A DNA stretch of 64,000 bases from Bradyrhizobium sp. AZCC 1693 (GCF_036924745.1 NZ_JAZHSD010000001.1:2232001-2296000); one strand, 5' to 3'. Positions 52,754 through 62,617 are shown, counted from the first letter of the stretch. Notes: a model not told the origin generated them from the letters alone. Numbers and translations are program-made.

Positions 52754-54310
52754 CTAGCGGCGCTGCTTTTTCGGCTTTAGCGACACCGCCGGCGCGCGTG
52801 CGTTGGCATCGAGCGATGTTGATGCCACTGGCGTCTCACCCTTGGCCCCTTCGCGTCCAATTTCGCGTCGCGGCCAGGCAAAATCGTCGGCGCGACCGGC
52901 TGGCGCCGACAAGGGCTCACCGGTGATCAAGACCCGGGCTGCTTGCGCATCCATCGTCACCGGCCGCGACCCCGGACCGCCGAGCAATTGATCCGCGCTG
53001 AAAGAGGAGGCCATCAAGGGTACGATCGGCCCGGCCAGCGGACGCGGCGCCGGCTGATCCGGCCGCGCGCTGGCGTCGGGCGTTGCCGGTTCGGTCGGCA
53101 GCACGATCGGCCCGGAACGCGCAGCCAGCAGCCGGTTGATTTCGCGTTCGGCATAATGCGCGAGCTTGAGCGCACCGGCCTTGGTGAAGTACACGCCGTC
53201 TGAGGAGCGCAGCCGGCGGATCTGCCCTTCGAAATCGGGACCTTGCTGTAAAAAGCTCCCGGCTTCATCGACAAATCCGTCCCAGACATCGACATAGGTG
53301 ATGCCGGCCTTGCCGGCCGCATCGCGATAGAGCGTATCCAGAAACGCCGTGTCGGCGGTCGCCTTGGGGCCTCGTACCACCGGCAGACCGACCCAAAGCA
53401 CCGGCACGCCCTTGGACTTGAGTACGCCGATCATCTCCTCGATCTTTTCTCTGTAGAGTTCCACCCAGCGTTTCTCGCGAAACTCATGGAGACCGCTCGG
53501 CGAGCCCGCGCTCCTCTCCTGTCCTGTGGCCGGCCGCGCATTACTGCTGTCGGCGGCATCGTCTGGCGGCGATTCGGGATCCGCCACCGTGGTTGCGCCA
53601 TCCGGCTTCGCCGCGGGTTTTTCGCCCGAAGACTTGCCATCTGGTTTGGCCTTGGCGTCTTTCTTGTCCCCCGGCTTGCTGTCGGATTTATCGGCTGCCG
53701 GCTCGCGGATTGCGACGCGGTCATCAAGCCCGAGCATAACGACAATGGCGTCCGCTTTTTCGGTGGCGAGAATGCCCTTGGCGGCGGCGGCCCAATCGGC
53801 TGGATTGCCCTTCGGTTGATACTTGATCAGGCCAGAGACTGTCTTGTGTTTGCGGATCACACCCGTGTCAGGCTGATCGGCATAGACGTTCTCAAGCCCA
53901 TAGGCGAGCCAGTCCGCCATGGCGTCACCGAGCACAAGAATGTGGCGCTCCGGCACAGTGTTGCGTTTCTCGGGCGGCGGCGCCTTTGAAAAATCCTCGC
54001 GCACCGCCGGTGGCGTTTGCCGCCCATTCCAGCGAGGCTGCGGCGCGTGCTCCTGGTACGGCGCAAACGTGTCGTTACCAAACCAGCCGCCGCCGCGTTG
54101 TTCGTTGCCGAACCAGCCTCCACCGCGTTGTGGTTGCGGCCGCTGCTGATATCCGCCGAAATTAAAAAACTGTGCAGAGGTTGGTCCGGCCATGCCAAGC
54201 ACCAACCCCACCGCGACGGCCAGCGCAATCAGCCGACCACGCTCGGTGAAGAAGATGCATCGCCCTCTTGGTCCGTTTGGCATGCTGGACCGCACACACG
54301 CAGAACCCAC
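52754..54310 (-). CDS. DUF459 family protein (SGNH-hydrolase-like), exported
   Basis: A 518-residue envelope protein. The N-terminal signal/anchor is at about 25-46 (LIALAVAVGLVLGMAGPTSA). A Gly/Trp-rich stretch with a duplicated RGGGWFGN follows, then the DUF459 fold (HILVLGDAMADWLAYGLENV at about 124-143, VVMLGLDDRVAI, VPVLWVGLPVVRG, YVDVWDGFVDEAG, DGVYFTKAGALKLAHYAERE). A long low-complexity Lys/Asp/Pro insert is at about 208-275. The nucleophile position of SGNH enzymes reads GDA, not GDS, so it may be non-catalytic. Start choice among early ATGs is uncertain. Confidence 0.87.
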   Translation of the reverse strand: MGSACVRSSMPNGPRGRCIFFTERGRLIALAVAVGLVLGMAGPTSAQFFNFGGYQQRPQPQRGGGWFGNEQRGGGWFGNDTFAPYQEHAPQPRWNGRQTPPAVREDFSKAPPPEKRNTVPERHILVLGDAMADWLAYGLENVYADQPDTGVIRKHKTVSGLIKYQPKGNPADWAAAAKGILATEKADAIVVMLGLDDRVAIREPAADKSDSKPGDKKDAKAKPDGKSSGEKPAAKPDGATTVADPESPPDDAADSSNARPATGQERSAGSPSGLHEFREKRWVELYREKIEEMIGVLKSKGVPVLWVGLPVVRGPKATADTAFLDTLYRDAAGKAGITYVDVWDGFVDEAGSFLQQGPDFEGQIRRLRSSDGVYFTKAGALKLAHYAEREINRLLAARSGPIVLPTEPATPDASARPDQPAPRPLAGPIVPLMASSFSADQLLGGPGSRPVTMDAQAARVLITGEPLSAPAGRADDFAWPRREIGREGAKGETPVASTSLDANARAPAVSLKPKKQRR

Positions 54311-54843
54311 CCTAGCCAGATTAGCACAAGGCCCGGTGGTAGGGTCTCAGTTTACCGTGAAGTGCGTTGCCATCAGTGCAAGCAAGCGCCCATCTGTCCC
54401 GCTTCATGTCCCGCTTCGGGTCAGTCGATTTTGGCATGTTAGCAAGCACGTCGGGCGCCCTTCGTGGAAACGAAGGCGACACGCTCGCACGATTGCCCCT
54501 TGGCTGCGAATACGTAGCTGTTGCCATCCTTGGCCAACGTGCCGACGTTCGGCATCAACCAGTGAGTCCGTCCGAGATCGAGCGCTTCGACTCCCGGGCG
54601 TGTCCACCCGGGCGCGGCGGCCATTCGAAGATGCCAAAGGAACTTCGGAAGCAGTGTGGAACCCGGAAGCGCCGCGATCGGGCGCTGGGCCTCAACATTG
54701 AAATAAAAATTGATGGAACAATCCAAAAAAAGCGGGGACATCTCCCAAAAGGCGGCTTGATTTCTTGCTTCTTTTTCCCGGTCGGACGGCGTTTCTTTGG
54801 AGGGCATTTCCTTGGAGGGCATTTCTTTGGAGGGGAAGAAGAG
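54311..54843. other. 533-bp region without a supported gene
   Basis: Several overlapping open frames exist on both strands, but none has a ribosome site plus a recognisable domain. Codon bias here is mixed and the right part (54690-54740) is A-rich. The last 50 bases carry a triple 15-bp tandem repeat that forms the leader of the next small gene. It may hold decayed coding sequence. Confidence 0.5.
54792..54836 (+). repeat. three tandem 15-bp units each carrying a GGAGG ribosome-site core
   Basis: TTTCTTTGGAGGGCA, TTTCCTTGGAGGGCA and TTTCTTTGGAGGGGA follow each other without gap, directly before the 62-residue gene. Each unit holds GGAGGG. Only the last is close (about 12 bases) to the ATG at 54844. 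Confidence 0.9.
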
Positions 54844-55032
54844 ATGACTGATCAACAATTGGCTCTTCAGGCGATTAACGAAGCGCAACTCATACTGGAA
54901 GAATACCTTCGGCCGCGGCCGCAGAACAATGAGCATATCCTCGACAAGCTCGTCGAAGTTCTCGAACGCCCCGATTTGGTGGTTGCTGTGAGCCGCTTGC
55001 AGCAACAGAGCAACCTCTCAGTGCGCAAGTGA
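54844..55032 (+). CDS. small hypothetical protein, 62 residues
   Basis: A soluble, helical, acidic-to-neutral protein (MTDQQLALQAINEAQLILEE, NEHILDKLVEVLERPDLVVA, VSRLQQQSNLSVRK) without a recognised domain. The ATG follows a triple GGAGG-bearing repeat. Its stop overlaps the GTG start of the next gene by 4 bp, which supports it being real and co-translated. Confidence 0.65.
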   Translation: MTDQQLALQAINEAQLILEEYLRPRPQNNEHILDKLVEVLERPDLVVAVSRLQQQSNLSVRK

Positions 55033-55385
55033 GGAAACTGCCAGCAATCGCCTTGGCCGCCTGGATTGCTACGCTATTACCAGTTGGGACGCCAAACGCG
55101 CAGGCCAAACAACAATGCAGTGCCGCAGCGCCATCAAATCCGCACGGTCGTTGGTGGTCCTATCGTCTGATCGATGGGCGAAAGTGCTGGTATGAAGGCA
55201 AGCCCATGCTTTCGAAATCGTTGTTGGAATGGCCCAAGGAGGCATCCGCGCAACCCGTTTCCAACAGAGAAGTTACAAGCGTTGTCATAGAGAAGCCTGG
55301 CGATCCATTAGACGCGCAAGCCCGAGCACTGGAAGGTCCTGACAGTTTCGAAGCGCGATGGCGCGAAAGGGTGAAAATGCAATAG
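55029..55385 (+). CDS. exported hypothetical protein, 118 residues
   Basis: A GTG start overlaps the previous stop. The signal peptide is MRKLPAIALAAWIATLLPVG followed by TPNAQA. The mature part has a compact Trp/Cys-rich motif, GRWWSYRLIDGRKCWYEGKP, which I recall as recurring in small exported Bradyrhizobium proteins, then a polar tail. One Cys in the signal-proximal QQCSAAA and one in RKCW could form a disulfide. Function unknown. Confidence 0.75.
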   Translation: MRKLPAIALAAWIATLLPVGTPNAQAKQQCSAAAPSNPHGRWWSYRLIDGRKCWYEGKPMLSKSLLEWPKEASAQPVSNREVTSVVIEKPGDPLDAQARALEGPDSFEARWRERVKMQ

Positions 55386-55490
55386 GCGTTGCCCCAAAGG
55401 ACAGTCTCGAAGCGCCGGAATCGCGCCTGCGCGGCACAGATGATCAGTTTTGGGAGACCGCGAAGAACTCTTGTTTTCCAACCAGGCGCA

Positions 55491-56159
55491 ATGCGGAAAC
55501 CAGCAATGCGAACGGCCGCAGATTTCAATCTCTATTACGCAACTCCTGACCCCTGGCATATTTCCCACGCGCAATTCAGGGATAAAGTCTTGCGCCGACG
55601 CCTGAAGCCGTTCATCCGGGACAAATCCGTTCTTGAGCTGGGTTGTGGTGAAGGCCACTTGACCCAAACAACTTTTAACAAAGCACGATCCGTGGTTGGC
55701 ATCGACATAAGCGATGTAGCGATTGCTCGCGCTAAATCGCTGAACCTGCCAAATGCCCGATTTGAATGCGCTGATTTTTTACAAGCGTCATTTGAAGGTT
55801 ACGACGTGATCGCGGCCCTCGAATGCGTCTACTATCTGTCCTTTCAAGAGCAGGGAGCGTTCCTGGAGAAAGTTGCCAAAGAGCACCCTGGCAAGATACT
55901 TCTGCTCTCGGGTCCAATTGTGGACTACAGAAGACACTTCAGTCATAAGCGATTGATGCACGAGTTTACGACTTTGGGGTTCATTCCCCTTAAATTTTAT
56001 AACCTGTCGGTTTATTGGTATCCGCCTTCATCCAGAATTATCGCTGGCCTGATCAAGCTGCCCCTTGGATACACCTTGCTTGATTGGATACCGGAGTCGA
56101 TGATCTACCAAAGACTATACGCACTTCGAGCACCCAAACGCGGCTCGGATATTCGATAA
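55491..56159 (+). CDS. class I SAM-dependent methyltransferase (NodS-like layout)
   Basis: A 222-residue methyltransferase. An N-terminal FNLYYATPDPWHISHAQF precedes motif I, VLELGCGEGHLTQTTF, then VGIDISDVAIARAKSL, FECADFLQ (motif II) and IAALECVYYLSFQEQGAFLE. The YxxDPW segment before motif I is seen in NodS-type N-methyltransferases. The start at 55491 or the ATG at 55506 are both possible; the frame is open further upstream but has no similarity there. Codon use is more A/T-rich than neighbours, suggesting transfer. Substrate unknown. Confidence 0.83.
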   Translation: MRKPAMRTAADFNLYYATPDPWHISHAQFRDKVLRRRLKPFIRDKSVLELGCGEGHLTQTTFNKARSVVGIDISDVAIARAKSLNLPNARFECADFLQASFEGYDVIAALECVYYLSFQEQGAFLEKVAKEHPGKILLLSGPIVDYRRHFSHKRLMHEFTTLGFIPLKFYNLSVYWYPPSSRIIAGLIKLPLGYTLLDWIPESMIYQRLYALRAPKRGSDIR

Positions 56160-57454
<1,295 letters not shown>

Positions 57455-57508
57455 GCGGCGGCCGCAGCCGACCTTCCTCAGGCCCGATAGTTTCTGATGG
57501 GAGTGAGC

Positions 57509-58504
57509 ATGCGACTTTTCAGATTCGCCCTTGCGGTCGCCCTCTGCTTGACGGCCACGCTCACCCATGCAGCGGGCCTCCGGCTCATCAAGGTGCGATC
57601 CGACGGAGCCCCGACGCTGCAGATAGCAGTATGGTCTCCTTGCAGTGCAGCCGCGGGCGAAGTGAAACTCGGCAGTACCGTTCTGCCCGGGACGATGGAC
57701 TGCCCTGTCTCCGGAGAGAAGCTGCCGATCATCGTCACGTCGCACGGTTTCGGAGGAGGCTTTACCGGAAACCACGATACGACCGAGATCCTCGCGGATG
57801 CAGGCTTCGTCGTGGTCGGCATCAATCATCCGGTCGATACCGGTGCAGGCGATATGGCCCGTGCAGATACTCTTGCTGCCCTGATCGAGCGCCCCGCCGA
57901 CATCAAGAGAGTGATCGACTACATGCTCGGCGAGTGGTCGGACCGCGCCAGGCTCGATCCCGACAGGATTGGTTTCTTCGGCTTTTCGCGGGGCGGCTAC
58001 ACCGGCCTCGTCATCGCCGGAGCCAATCCAGACATCCGCAAGGCCACGGCATTCTGCCCGGAGGGAAATCGCAAGCCAAGTTGCGAGGAACTGCAAAGGA
58101 ATGAGATTCCGACACAGATGCCCGTCCATGACCCTCGCGTAAGGGCCATGGTCATCGCCGATCCGGCTTTCGGTCCGTTGTTCGATCGGAACGGATTGAA
58201 AGATGTGAGGATACCGATTCAGCTCTGGGCCTCGGAGCTCAGTGGCGAAGACAAGATAACTGAGATCCGGCCCGACTACTTCACGGCGATTGATCAAGAA
58301 CTGCCGATCAAGGCGGACTACCATATTGTCCGAAATGCCGGACATTTTGCTTTCCTGTCGCCTTGTCCTCAGGATACCGCGAAGCGCCTACCGAAGATTT
58401 GCACAGACCGGTCGGGCTTCGACCGCGTCGCTTTCCATAAAGAGTGGAACGCGAGTATTCTGGCGTTCTTTCGCAAGCATCTAATCGATGCGCGTCAACC
58501 GTGA
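57509..58504 (+). CDS. exported alpha/beta hydrolase (dienelactone hydrolase/PAF-acetylhydrolase-like)
   Basis: A 331-residue periplasmic hydrolase. The signal peptide is MRLFRFALAVALCLTATLTHA. The oxyanion segment is IIVTSHGFGGGFTG, nucleophile elbow GFFGFSRGGYTGLV, and catalytic His in VRNAGHFAFLSPC. It resembles predicted dienelactone hydrolases. The ATG at 57509 was chosen because GGGAG is six bases upstream. The substrate is unknown; the Cys-rich C-terminal part (CPQ...ICTD) may carry a disulfide. Confidence 0.87.
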   Translation: MRLFRFALAVALCLTATLTHAAGLRLIKVRSDGAPTLQIAVWSPCSAAAGEVKLGSTVLPGTMDCPVSGEKLPIIVTSHGFGGGFTGNHDTTEILADAGFVVVGINHPVDTGAGDMARADTLAALIERPADIKRVIDYMLGEWSDRARLDPDRIGFFGFSRGGYTGLVIAGANPDIRKATAFCPEGNRKPSCEELQRNEIPTQMPVHDPRVRAMVIADPAFGPLFDRNGLKDVRIPIQLWASELSGEDKITEIRPDYFTAIDQELPIKADYHIVRNAGHFAFLSPCPQDTAKRLPKICTDRSGFDRVAFHKEWNASILAFFRKHLIDARQP

Positions 58505-58577
58505 CACATCGTCGAAGCCATTCAACAACGCGAAATGCCTGAGCCATGCAACGGGCATTAGAACCAGAGAAGAGCCC

Positions 58578-59546
58578 ATGAAAGCCTATGTCTACGGCGC
58601 CAACGGCGCCGAAATCGCCGAGGTCGCAAAACCTTCGCCGAAGGGCACGCAGGTGCTGGTCAAGGTCCATGCCTGCGGCCTCAACCGCGCCGATCTCGGC
58701 ATGACCAAGGGCCATGCGCATGGCGCGGCCGGCGGCGTCGGCACCGTGCTCGGCATGGAATGGGCGGGCGAAGTCGCCGAGCTCGGCCCCGACGCCAAAG
58801 GCGTCAAGGTCGGCGACAAGATCATGGGCTCGGGCGGCGCGGCGTTTGCCGAATATACGCTGGCCGACCATGGCCGGTTGTTCCGCGCGCCCTCGAACAT
58901 GAACTTTGAGGAAGCCGCTACCCTCCCCGTCGCGCTCGCCACCATGCACAACGCGGTGGTGACCAACGGCGCGCTGCGAAAAGGCCAGACCGTCCTGATC
59001 CAGGGCGCCAGCTCCGGTGTCGGCTTGATGGCGATGCAGATCGCAAAATTCAAGGGCGCAAAACTCGTCATCGGCTCCTCGACGGATGCGATGCGCCGCG
59101 GGCGGCTGAAGGAGTTCGGCGCCGATCTCGCGATCGATTCCAGCGATCCCGGCTGGGTCGACCAGGTCCTGAAGGCAACCAACGGCGAAGGCGTCGACCT
59201 GATCGTCGACCAGGTTTCCGGCAAGGTCGCCAACCAGAACCTCGCCGCGACCAAGGTCAAGGGCCGCATCGTCAATGTCGGCCGGCTCGGCGGCACCCAC
59301 GCCGATTTCAATTTCGACCTGCACGCCGCCCGTCGCATCACCTATATCGGCGTCACCTTCCGCACCCGCACCATCGAAGAGATCCGCGAGATTTTTGACG
59401 AGGTCCGCAAGGACATCTGGGGCGCAGTGGAATCGCGAAAACTGCAACTGCCGATCGACAAGGTTTATCCGTTCGCCGAGATCGGCAAAGCGTTCGAGCA
59501 CATGGAAGCCAACAAGCATCTCGGCAAGATCGTGGTGACGCTGTAG
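58578..59546 (+). CDS. zinc-binding alcohol dehydrogenase family / quinone oxidoreductase
   Basis: An MDR-family NADPH oxidoreductase, 322 residues. It has an N-terminal GroES-like domain (MKAYVYGANGAEIAEVAKPS, VHACGLNRADLGMTKGH). The nucleotide motif is VLIQGASSGVGLMAMQIAKF, followed by VIDQVSGKVANQNLAATKVK-type sequence (IVDQVSGKVANQNL). No structural zinc cysteines are visible, so it is the zinc-free quinone oxidoreductase type. The start at 58578 has AGAGAAGAG upstream. It is 3 bp before the SMP-30 gene, one operon. Confidence 0.9.
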   Translation: MKAYVYGANGAEIAEVAKPSPKGTQVLVKVHACGLNRADLGMTKGHAHGAAGGVGTVLGMEWAGEVAELGPDAKGVKVGDKIMGSGGAAFAEYTLADHGRLFRAPSNMNFEEAATLPVALATMHNAVVTNGALRKGQTVLIQGASSGVGLMAMQIAKFKGAKLVIGSSTDAMRRGRLKEFGADLAIDSSDPGWVDQVLKATNGEGVDLIVDQVSGKVANQNLAATKVKGRIVNVGRLGGTHADFNFDLHAARRITYIGVTFRTRTIEEIREIFDEVRKDIWGAVESRKLQLPIDKVYPFAEIGKAFEHMEANKHLGKIVVTL

Positions 59547-59549
59547 CCG

Positions 59550-60392
59550 ATGACGCTGCGATGCGTACTTGATGGCGGACGCTATTTCGAGGGGCCGCGC
59601 TGGCATGCCGGCCGGCTCTGGTTCGTCGACTGCATGGAACGGACACTGCTCAGCCTTTCTCCCTCCGGCGAGCGCGAGCAGCATGCGAAATTCGACGACG
59701 ACACGCCCTGCGGCGTCGGCATCCTGCCGGACGGACGGCTTGTCGTCCTGACCATGTATCGCAAACGCCTGATGACCTATGCGGACGGCCGGCTTTCGCT
59801 CTGTGCCGACCTGTCGGGGACCGCCACCGGCACGATCGACGACATGATCGTCGACGGGCTGGGGCGCGCCTATGTCGGCGATCTCGGCTTCGATATGCCG
59901 CCGCCGCCAGATCGCGGCGCGCCCGGCCGCATCATTCTCGTGATGCCGGACGGCGCGGCACGCGTGGTCGCCGAAGGATTGCGGTTTCCCAACGGCATTG
60001 CGGTCTCGGCCGACAACAGCCGGCTCATCGTGGCCGAAATGGATGGCGCCTGCCTAGCCGATTATGACATCGAGCCGAACGGTGACTTGAAGTTTCGTGG
60101 CCGCTTCGGAAGCATGAAGTCTCCGGATGGCATCTGCCTCGACCAGCAAGGCGCCGTGTGGGTCGCGTCCTTCGAAGAAGACGCCTTCATTCGCCTGAAC
60201 CCCGATGGGCGCGAGTTGCAGCGAATAGAAGTCCCCGGCCGCCGCGCCCTCGCCTGCGTCCTTGGCGGGCCCGAACGGAAGACGCTGTTCTGCTTGAGTG
60301 CGGCAACGTCCTACGAAGAACTCCGGCAACGCAAATCGTCCTCGCGAATCGACGTGGTCGATGTGGAAATTGCGGGAGCGGGCTATCCCTGA
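59550..60392 (+). CDS. SMP-30/gluconolactonase/LRE family protein
   Basis: A six-bladed beta-propeller lactonase, 280 residues. Metal-ligand segments are YFEGPRWHAGRLWFVD (Glu), FPNGIAVSADNSRL (Asn) and SPDGICLDQQGAVWV (Asp). It hydrolyses sugar or other lactones. It is packed 3 bp after the quinone oxidoreductase gene, so the pair may oxidise a compound to a lactone and then open it. No signal peptide. Confidence 0.92.
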   Translation: MTLRCVLDGGRYFEGPRWHAGRLWFVDCMERTLLSLSPSGEREQHAKFDDDTPCGVGILPDGRLVVLTMYRKRLMTYADGRLSLCADLSGTATGTIDDMIVDGLGRAYVGDLGFDMPPPPDRGAPGRIILVMPDGAARVVAEGLRFPNGIAVSADNSRLIVAEMDGACLADYDIEPNGDLKFRGRFGSMKSPDGICLDQQGAVWVASFEEDAFIRLNPDGRELQRIEVPGRRALACVLGGPERKTLFCLSAATSYEELRQRKSSSRIDVVDVEIAGAGYP

Positions 60393-60395
60393 CGT

Positions 60396-60469
60396 CGTGT
60401 AGGATGGGTGGAGCGAAGCGATACCCATCAATATCGTTGGGGGTTTCGCTGCGCTCTACCCATCTACGT
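60396..60469. repeat. palindromic GATGGGTGGAGCGAAGCGA repeat
   Basis: CGTGTAGGATGGGTGGAGCG and AAGCGATACCCATCAATAT on the left pair with GGGGGTTTCGCTGCGCTCTA and CCCATCTACG on the right, a long imperfect hairpin. This element is widespread in Bradyrhizobium intergenic regions. It sits directly after the SMP-30 stop and may act as terminator. Confidence 0.85.
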
Positions 60470-60537
60470 ACTGTGTTCGCGGATATCGTCGGGGATCTCG
60501 GCGATATCCCGAGCCGCACGCGGCGTGAAGCGGAGCT

Positions 60538-60726
60538 TCATTGCTCGAAGCGACGGAACGCGGCTTCGACCTCGGCATCGGTTGCGAACTGGCGGCGCTT
60601 GGCTTGCGTAAGCCCTTCCAGCACGGCACGAAGATGAGCGGGATCGATCTCCTCTGGCACCCTCGTATTGCTCTTACGTGCGCCCGCCAGCTCCAGCTTG
60701 CGCCTTCGGCTAATCCGCCTGATCAT
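60538..60726 (-). CDS. small basic protein, antitoxin-like C-terminus, hypothetical
   Basis: A 62-residue protein: basic N-terminus MIRRISRRRKLELAGARKSN, then IDPAHLRAVLEGLTQAKRRQ and FATDAEVEAAFRRFEQ. The final EVEAAFRRF helix resembles the tail of small antitoxins and plasmid-stability proteins, but no partner toxin is adjacent. The ATG overlaps the aldo/keto reductase stop by 4 bp, indicating co-translation. Function unknown. Confidence 0.6.
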   Translation of the reverse strand: MIRRISRRRKLELAGARKSNTRVPEEIDPAHLRAVLEGLTQAKRRQFATDAEVEAAFRRFEQ

Positions 60727-61721
60727 CGTGCCTCGCCAGCGAACGCCTGCCGCAGTACTGACAACCGATCGAGCGCGGCTTGCGGCAGCGGGCCTTTTTC
60801 GGCAGCAGTGAGTGCGTCCTCGAACTGTTGCGGCGTCGCCATGCCGACCAGGATGGTGCCCATCGCCGGATGAGACAGCGCAAACCGCGTGGCGGCTTCG
60901 GTCAGGCTGGTGGCGAACCCCTCCTCTATCAGCGGCATCAGGCGGCGCGCGCGATCGATATCGGCATCGTACCTCATCGCCGAACCGATCGGCTCGGGCG
61001 CCGGACCCGCGATCGGATGACGCTCGGCTGAACCCGACAGCGCGCCGCCGGCCAGCACGCGGATGCCCACGACGCCGACACCGGCGGCCTCGGTGTGGTC
61101 GAACAACCGTCCATAATCCTGCGCCGGATAGCGCGCCGGCAATTCGCAGGCCGCAGATGGGTTGAGCATGTTGTAGACGACCTGCGCACTGTCGAAGACG
61201 CGCGCATCGATCACCCGATGCAGTGCGGCCGTATCGCCGAGCGCCGTCAGCCCGAGGAAACGAATCTTGCCCTGCTGACGCAGGCGCTCGAACGCCGGGA
61301 CCAATTCGTCAAGCACCTGCGGGACGCTGAGCGAGGGTCCGCCGCCGCTCTCCGTAATCGGATTGTGCAGATGAAGGATGTCGACCCGGTCAAGGCGCAG
61401 CCGCGCCAGACTGCCTTCGAGCGATATCCTGACCGCCTCATCGATGCGGCCGGTCTCGCTGGCCGGCAACCGGACCTTGGTGCCGACGGCGACATTGGCC
61501 GGCTTTAGCGCTTGCAAGACGCGGCCAAGGTTCTTTTCCGATTGGCCATCGCCGTACTGCACCGCTGTGTCGAAATAGTTGACGCCGGCGGCGATCGCCC
61601 GCCCGATGGTCCGCTCCTGGTCGGCAGCATCGCCGCGCACCATCAATCCGCCGACTGCGCCGCAGCCAAAGCCCAGCACCGAGAGCCGCATCCCCGTGCG
61701 CCCAAAGACCCGCAATTGCAT
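60723..61721 (-). CDS. aldo/keto reductase
   Basis: An NADPH-dependent aldehyde/ketone reductase, 332 residues, TIM barrel. N-terminal MQLRVFGRTGMRLSVLGFGC. Catalytic tetrad: Asp and Tyr in NYFDTAVQYGDGQSE, Lys in VAVGTKVRLP, His in VDILHLHNP. NADPH-site segment FALSHPAMGTILVGMATPQQ. The ATG at 61721 with GGAGGG upstream is preferred over an earlier in-frame start. The small antitoxin-like gene overlaps its 3' end. Confidence 0.92.
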   Translation of the reverse strand: MQLRVFGRTGMRLSVLGFGCGAVGGLMVRGDAADQERTIGRAIAAGVNYFDTAVQYGDGQSEKNLGRVLQALKPANVAVGTKVRLPASETGRIDEAVRISLEGSLARLRLDRVDILHLHNPITESGGGPSLSVPQVLDELVPAFERLRQQGKIRFLGLTALGDTAALHRVIDARVFDSAQVVYNMLNPSAACELPARYPAQDYGRLFDHTEAAGVGVVGIRVLAGGALSGSAERHPIAGPAPEPIGSAMRYDADIDRARRLMPLIEEGFATSLTEAATRFALSHPAMGTILVGMATPQQFEDALTAAEKGPLPQAALDRLSVLRQAFAGEAR

Positions 61722-61949
61722 CGCTGTTCCCTCCGATTGATGGTGGAGATTATGCAGGGTCGAGCGGCTGTTACTCAACCTGTCCGCGATGGCGGGCGCC
61801 CTTGCGGTTCCGGAATTAACCCGTAGCGCGGACATAAACCTTAAACAATAAGCTTACCAAAGGGCTCCTGTTGCGTGGTTCCCCGGAGCGACTAACCGTT
61901 AGTCGCATTTTGCCTGCCCGCTGATATTTTTAGTCAAGGAGCATTTGTC

Positions 61950-62453
61950 ATGGCACAGTCGACCAAGCCGCCGATCTTTGATGCGATCGATCTTGAACGC
62001 GAGATCGAGGAAGAATTTCGAAAGCAGGATCGCGAATCCCAGCCGAGCGATTTCGCACCGCCTTCCGTACGCGCGCCTGACATCGCTATGCCCGACTATG
62101 TCGAGCATCGCGATGGGGCGACGGAGATCGGCAGGCTGTCGGCAGAAGCCGTTGTCCGCGAATATGAAGCCGCGGCGAAAGACATCGAGGCGCTGGGCGT
62201 TGAGCTGGTCGAGAACGTCAAGCAATGCGAGGCCATGAGCCGCGAGGCGCTGGTCGTGATTGAGGAGCTCAAGGAAACCGCGGAGCGATACCGCAAGGAG
62301 GCCAGGCGCGTCTTCCTGCAAATTGAGAACTATTCGCTGGTGATGGCGGAGGTACGCAAAACCTGTGCTGAAATGAGGGACAAGATCGCAGCGCCGGCCC
62401 CACTTGAAACGAAGCCAAAAAGACCTGAGCTCCAGGCCGCCCAGGAAGGCTGA
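61950..62453 (+). CDS. coiled-coil hypothetical protein, 167 residues
   Basis: A soluble protein with a disordered N-terminal part (Pro/Asp-rich, PPIFDAIDLEREIEEEFRKQ) and a long predicted coiled coil from about 60 to 145 (REYEAAAKDIEALGVELVEN, EALVVIEELKETAERYRKEA). The tail is Lys/Pro-rich. No enzyme motif. Its position between an aldo/keto reductase (divergent) and a repeat suggests an independent gene. A cell-envelope or cytoskeletal-like structural role is only a guess. Confidence 0.8.
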   Translation: MAQSTKPPIFDAIDLEREIEEEFRKQDRESQPSDFAPPSVRAPDIAMPDYVEHRDGATEIGRLSAEAVVREYEAAAKDIEALGVELVENVKQCEAMSREALVVIEELKETAERYRKEARRVFLQIENYSLVMAEVRKTCAEMRDKIAAPAPLETKPKRPELQAAQEG

Positions 62454-62555
62454 GGTTTCGAAAATTGCCGGCTGCAGGGCTGAACCGGGCACGTCGATAG
62501 GATTGATCCGGGCTTCGCTACTGCAACAAGGCAGCGCTGGCCGATGCTCAAATCC

Positions 62556-62617
62556 GTAGGGCGAATTGGCGCGGCGCGTGGGCGGATTTAGCGTAACGTA
62601 ACCCGCCCCACGCGCTG
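62556..62617. repeat. degenerate GGGTGGGTTACG-type palindromic repeat
   Basis: GCGTGGGCGG (62575-62584) pairs with CCGCCCCACGC (62603-62613) around TAGCGTAACGTAACC. It resembles the Bradyrhizobium element with inverted GGGTTACG arms, but is degenerate. Confidence 0.6.

Noticed and set aside
54439-55005. 188-codon minus-strand frame across the repeat and small gene
   Set aside because: It reads through the triple repeat as PSKEMPSKEMPSKE, and the plus-strand frames have better ribosome sites and overlaps.
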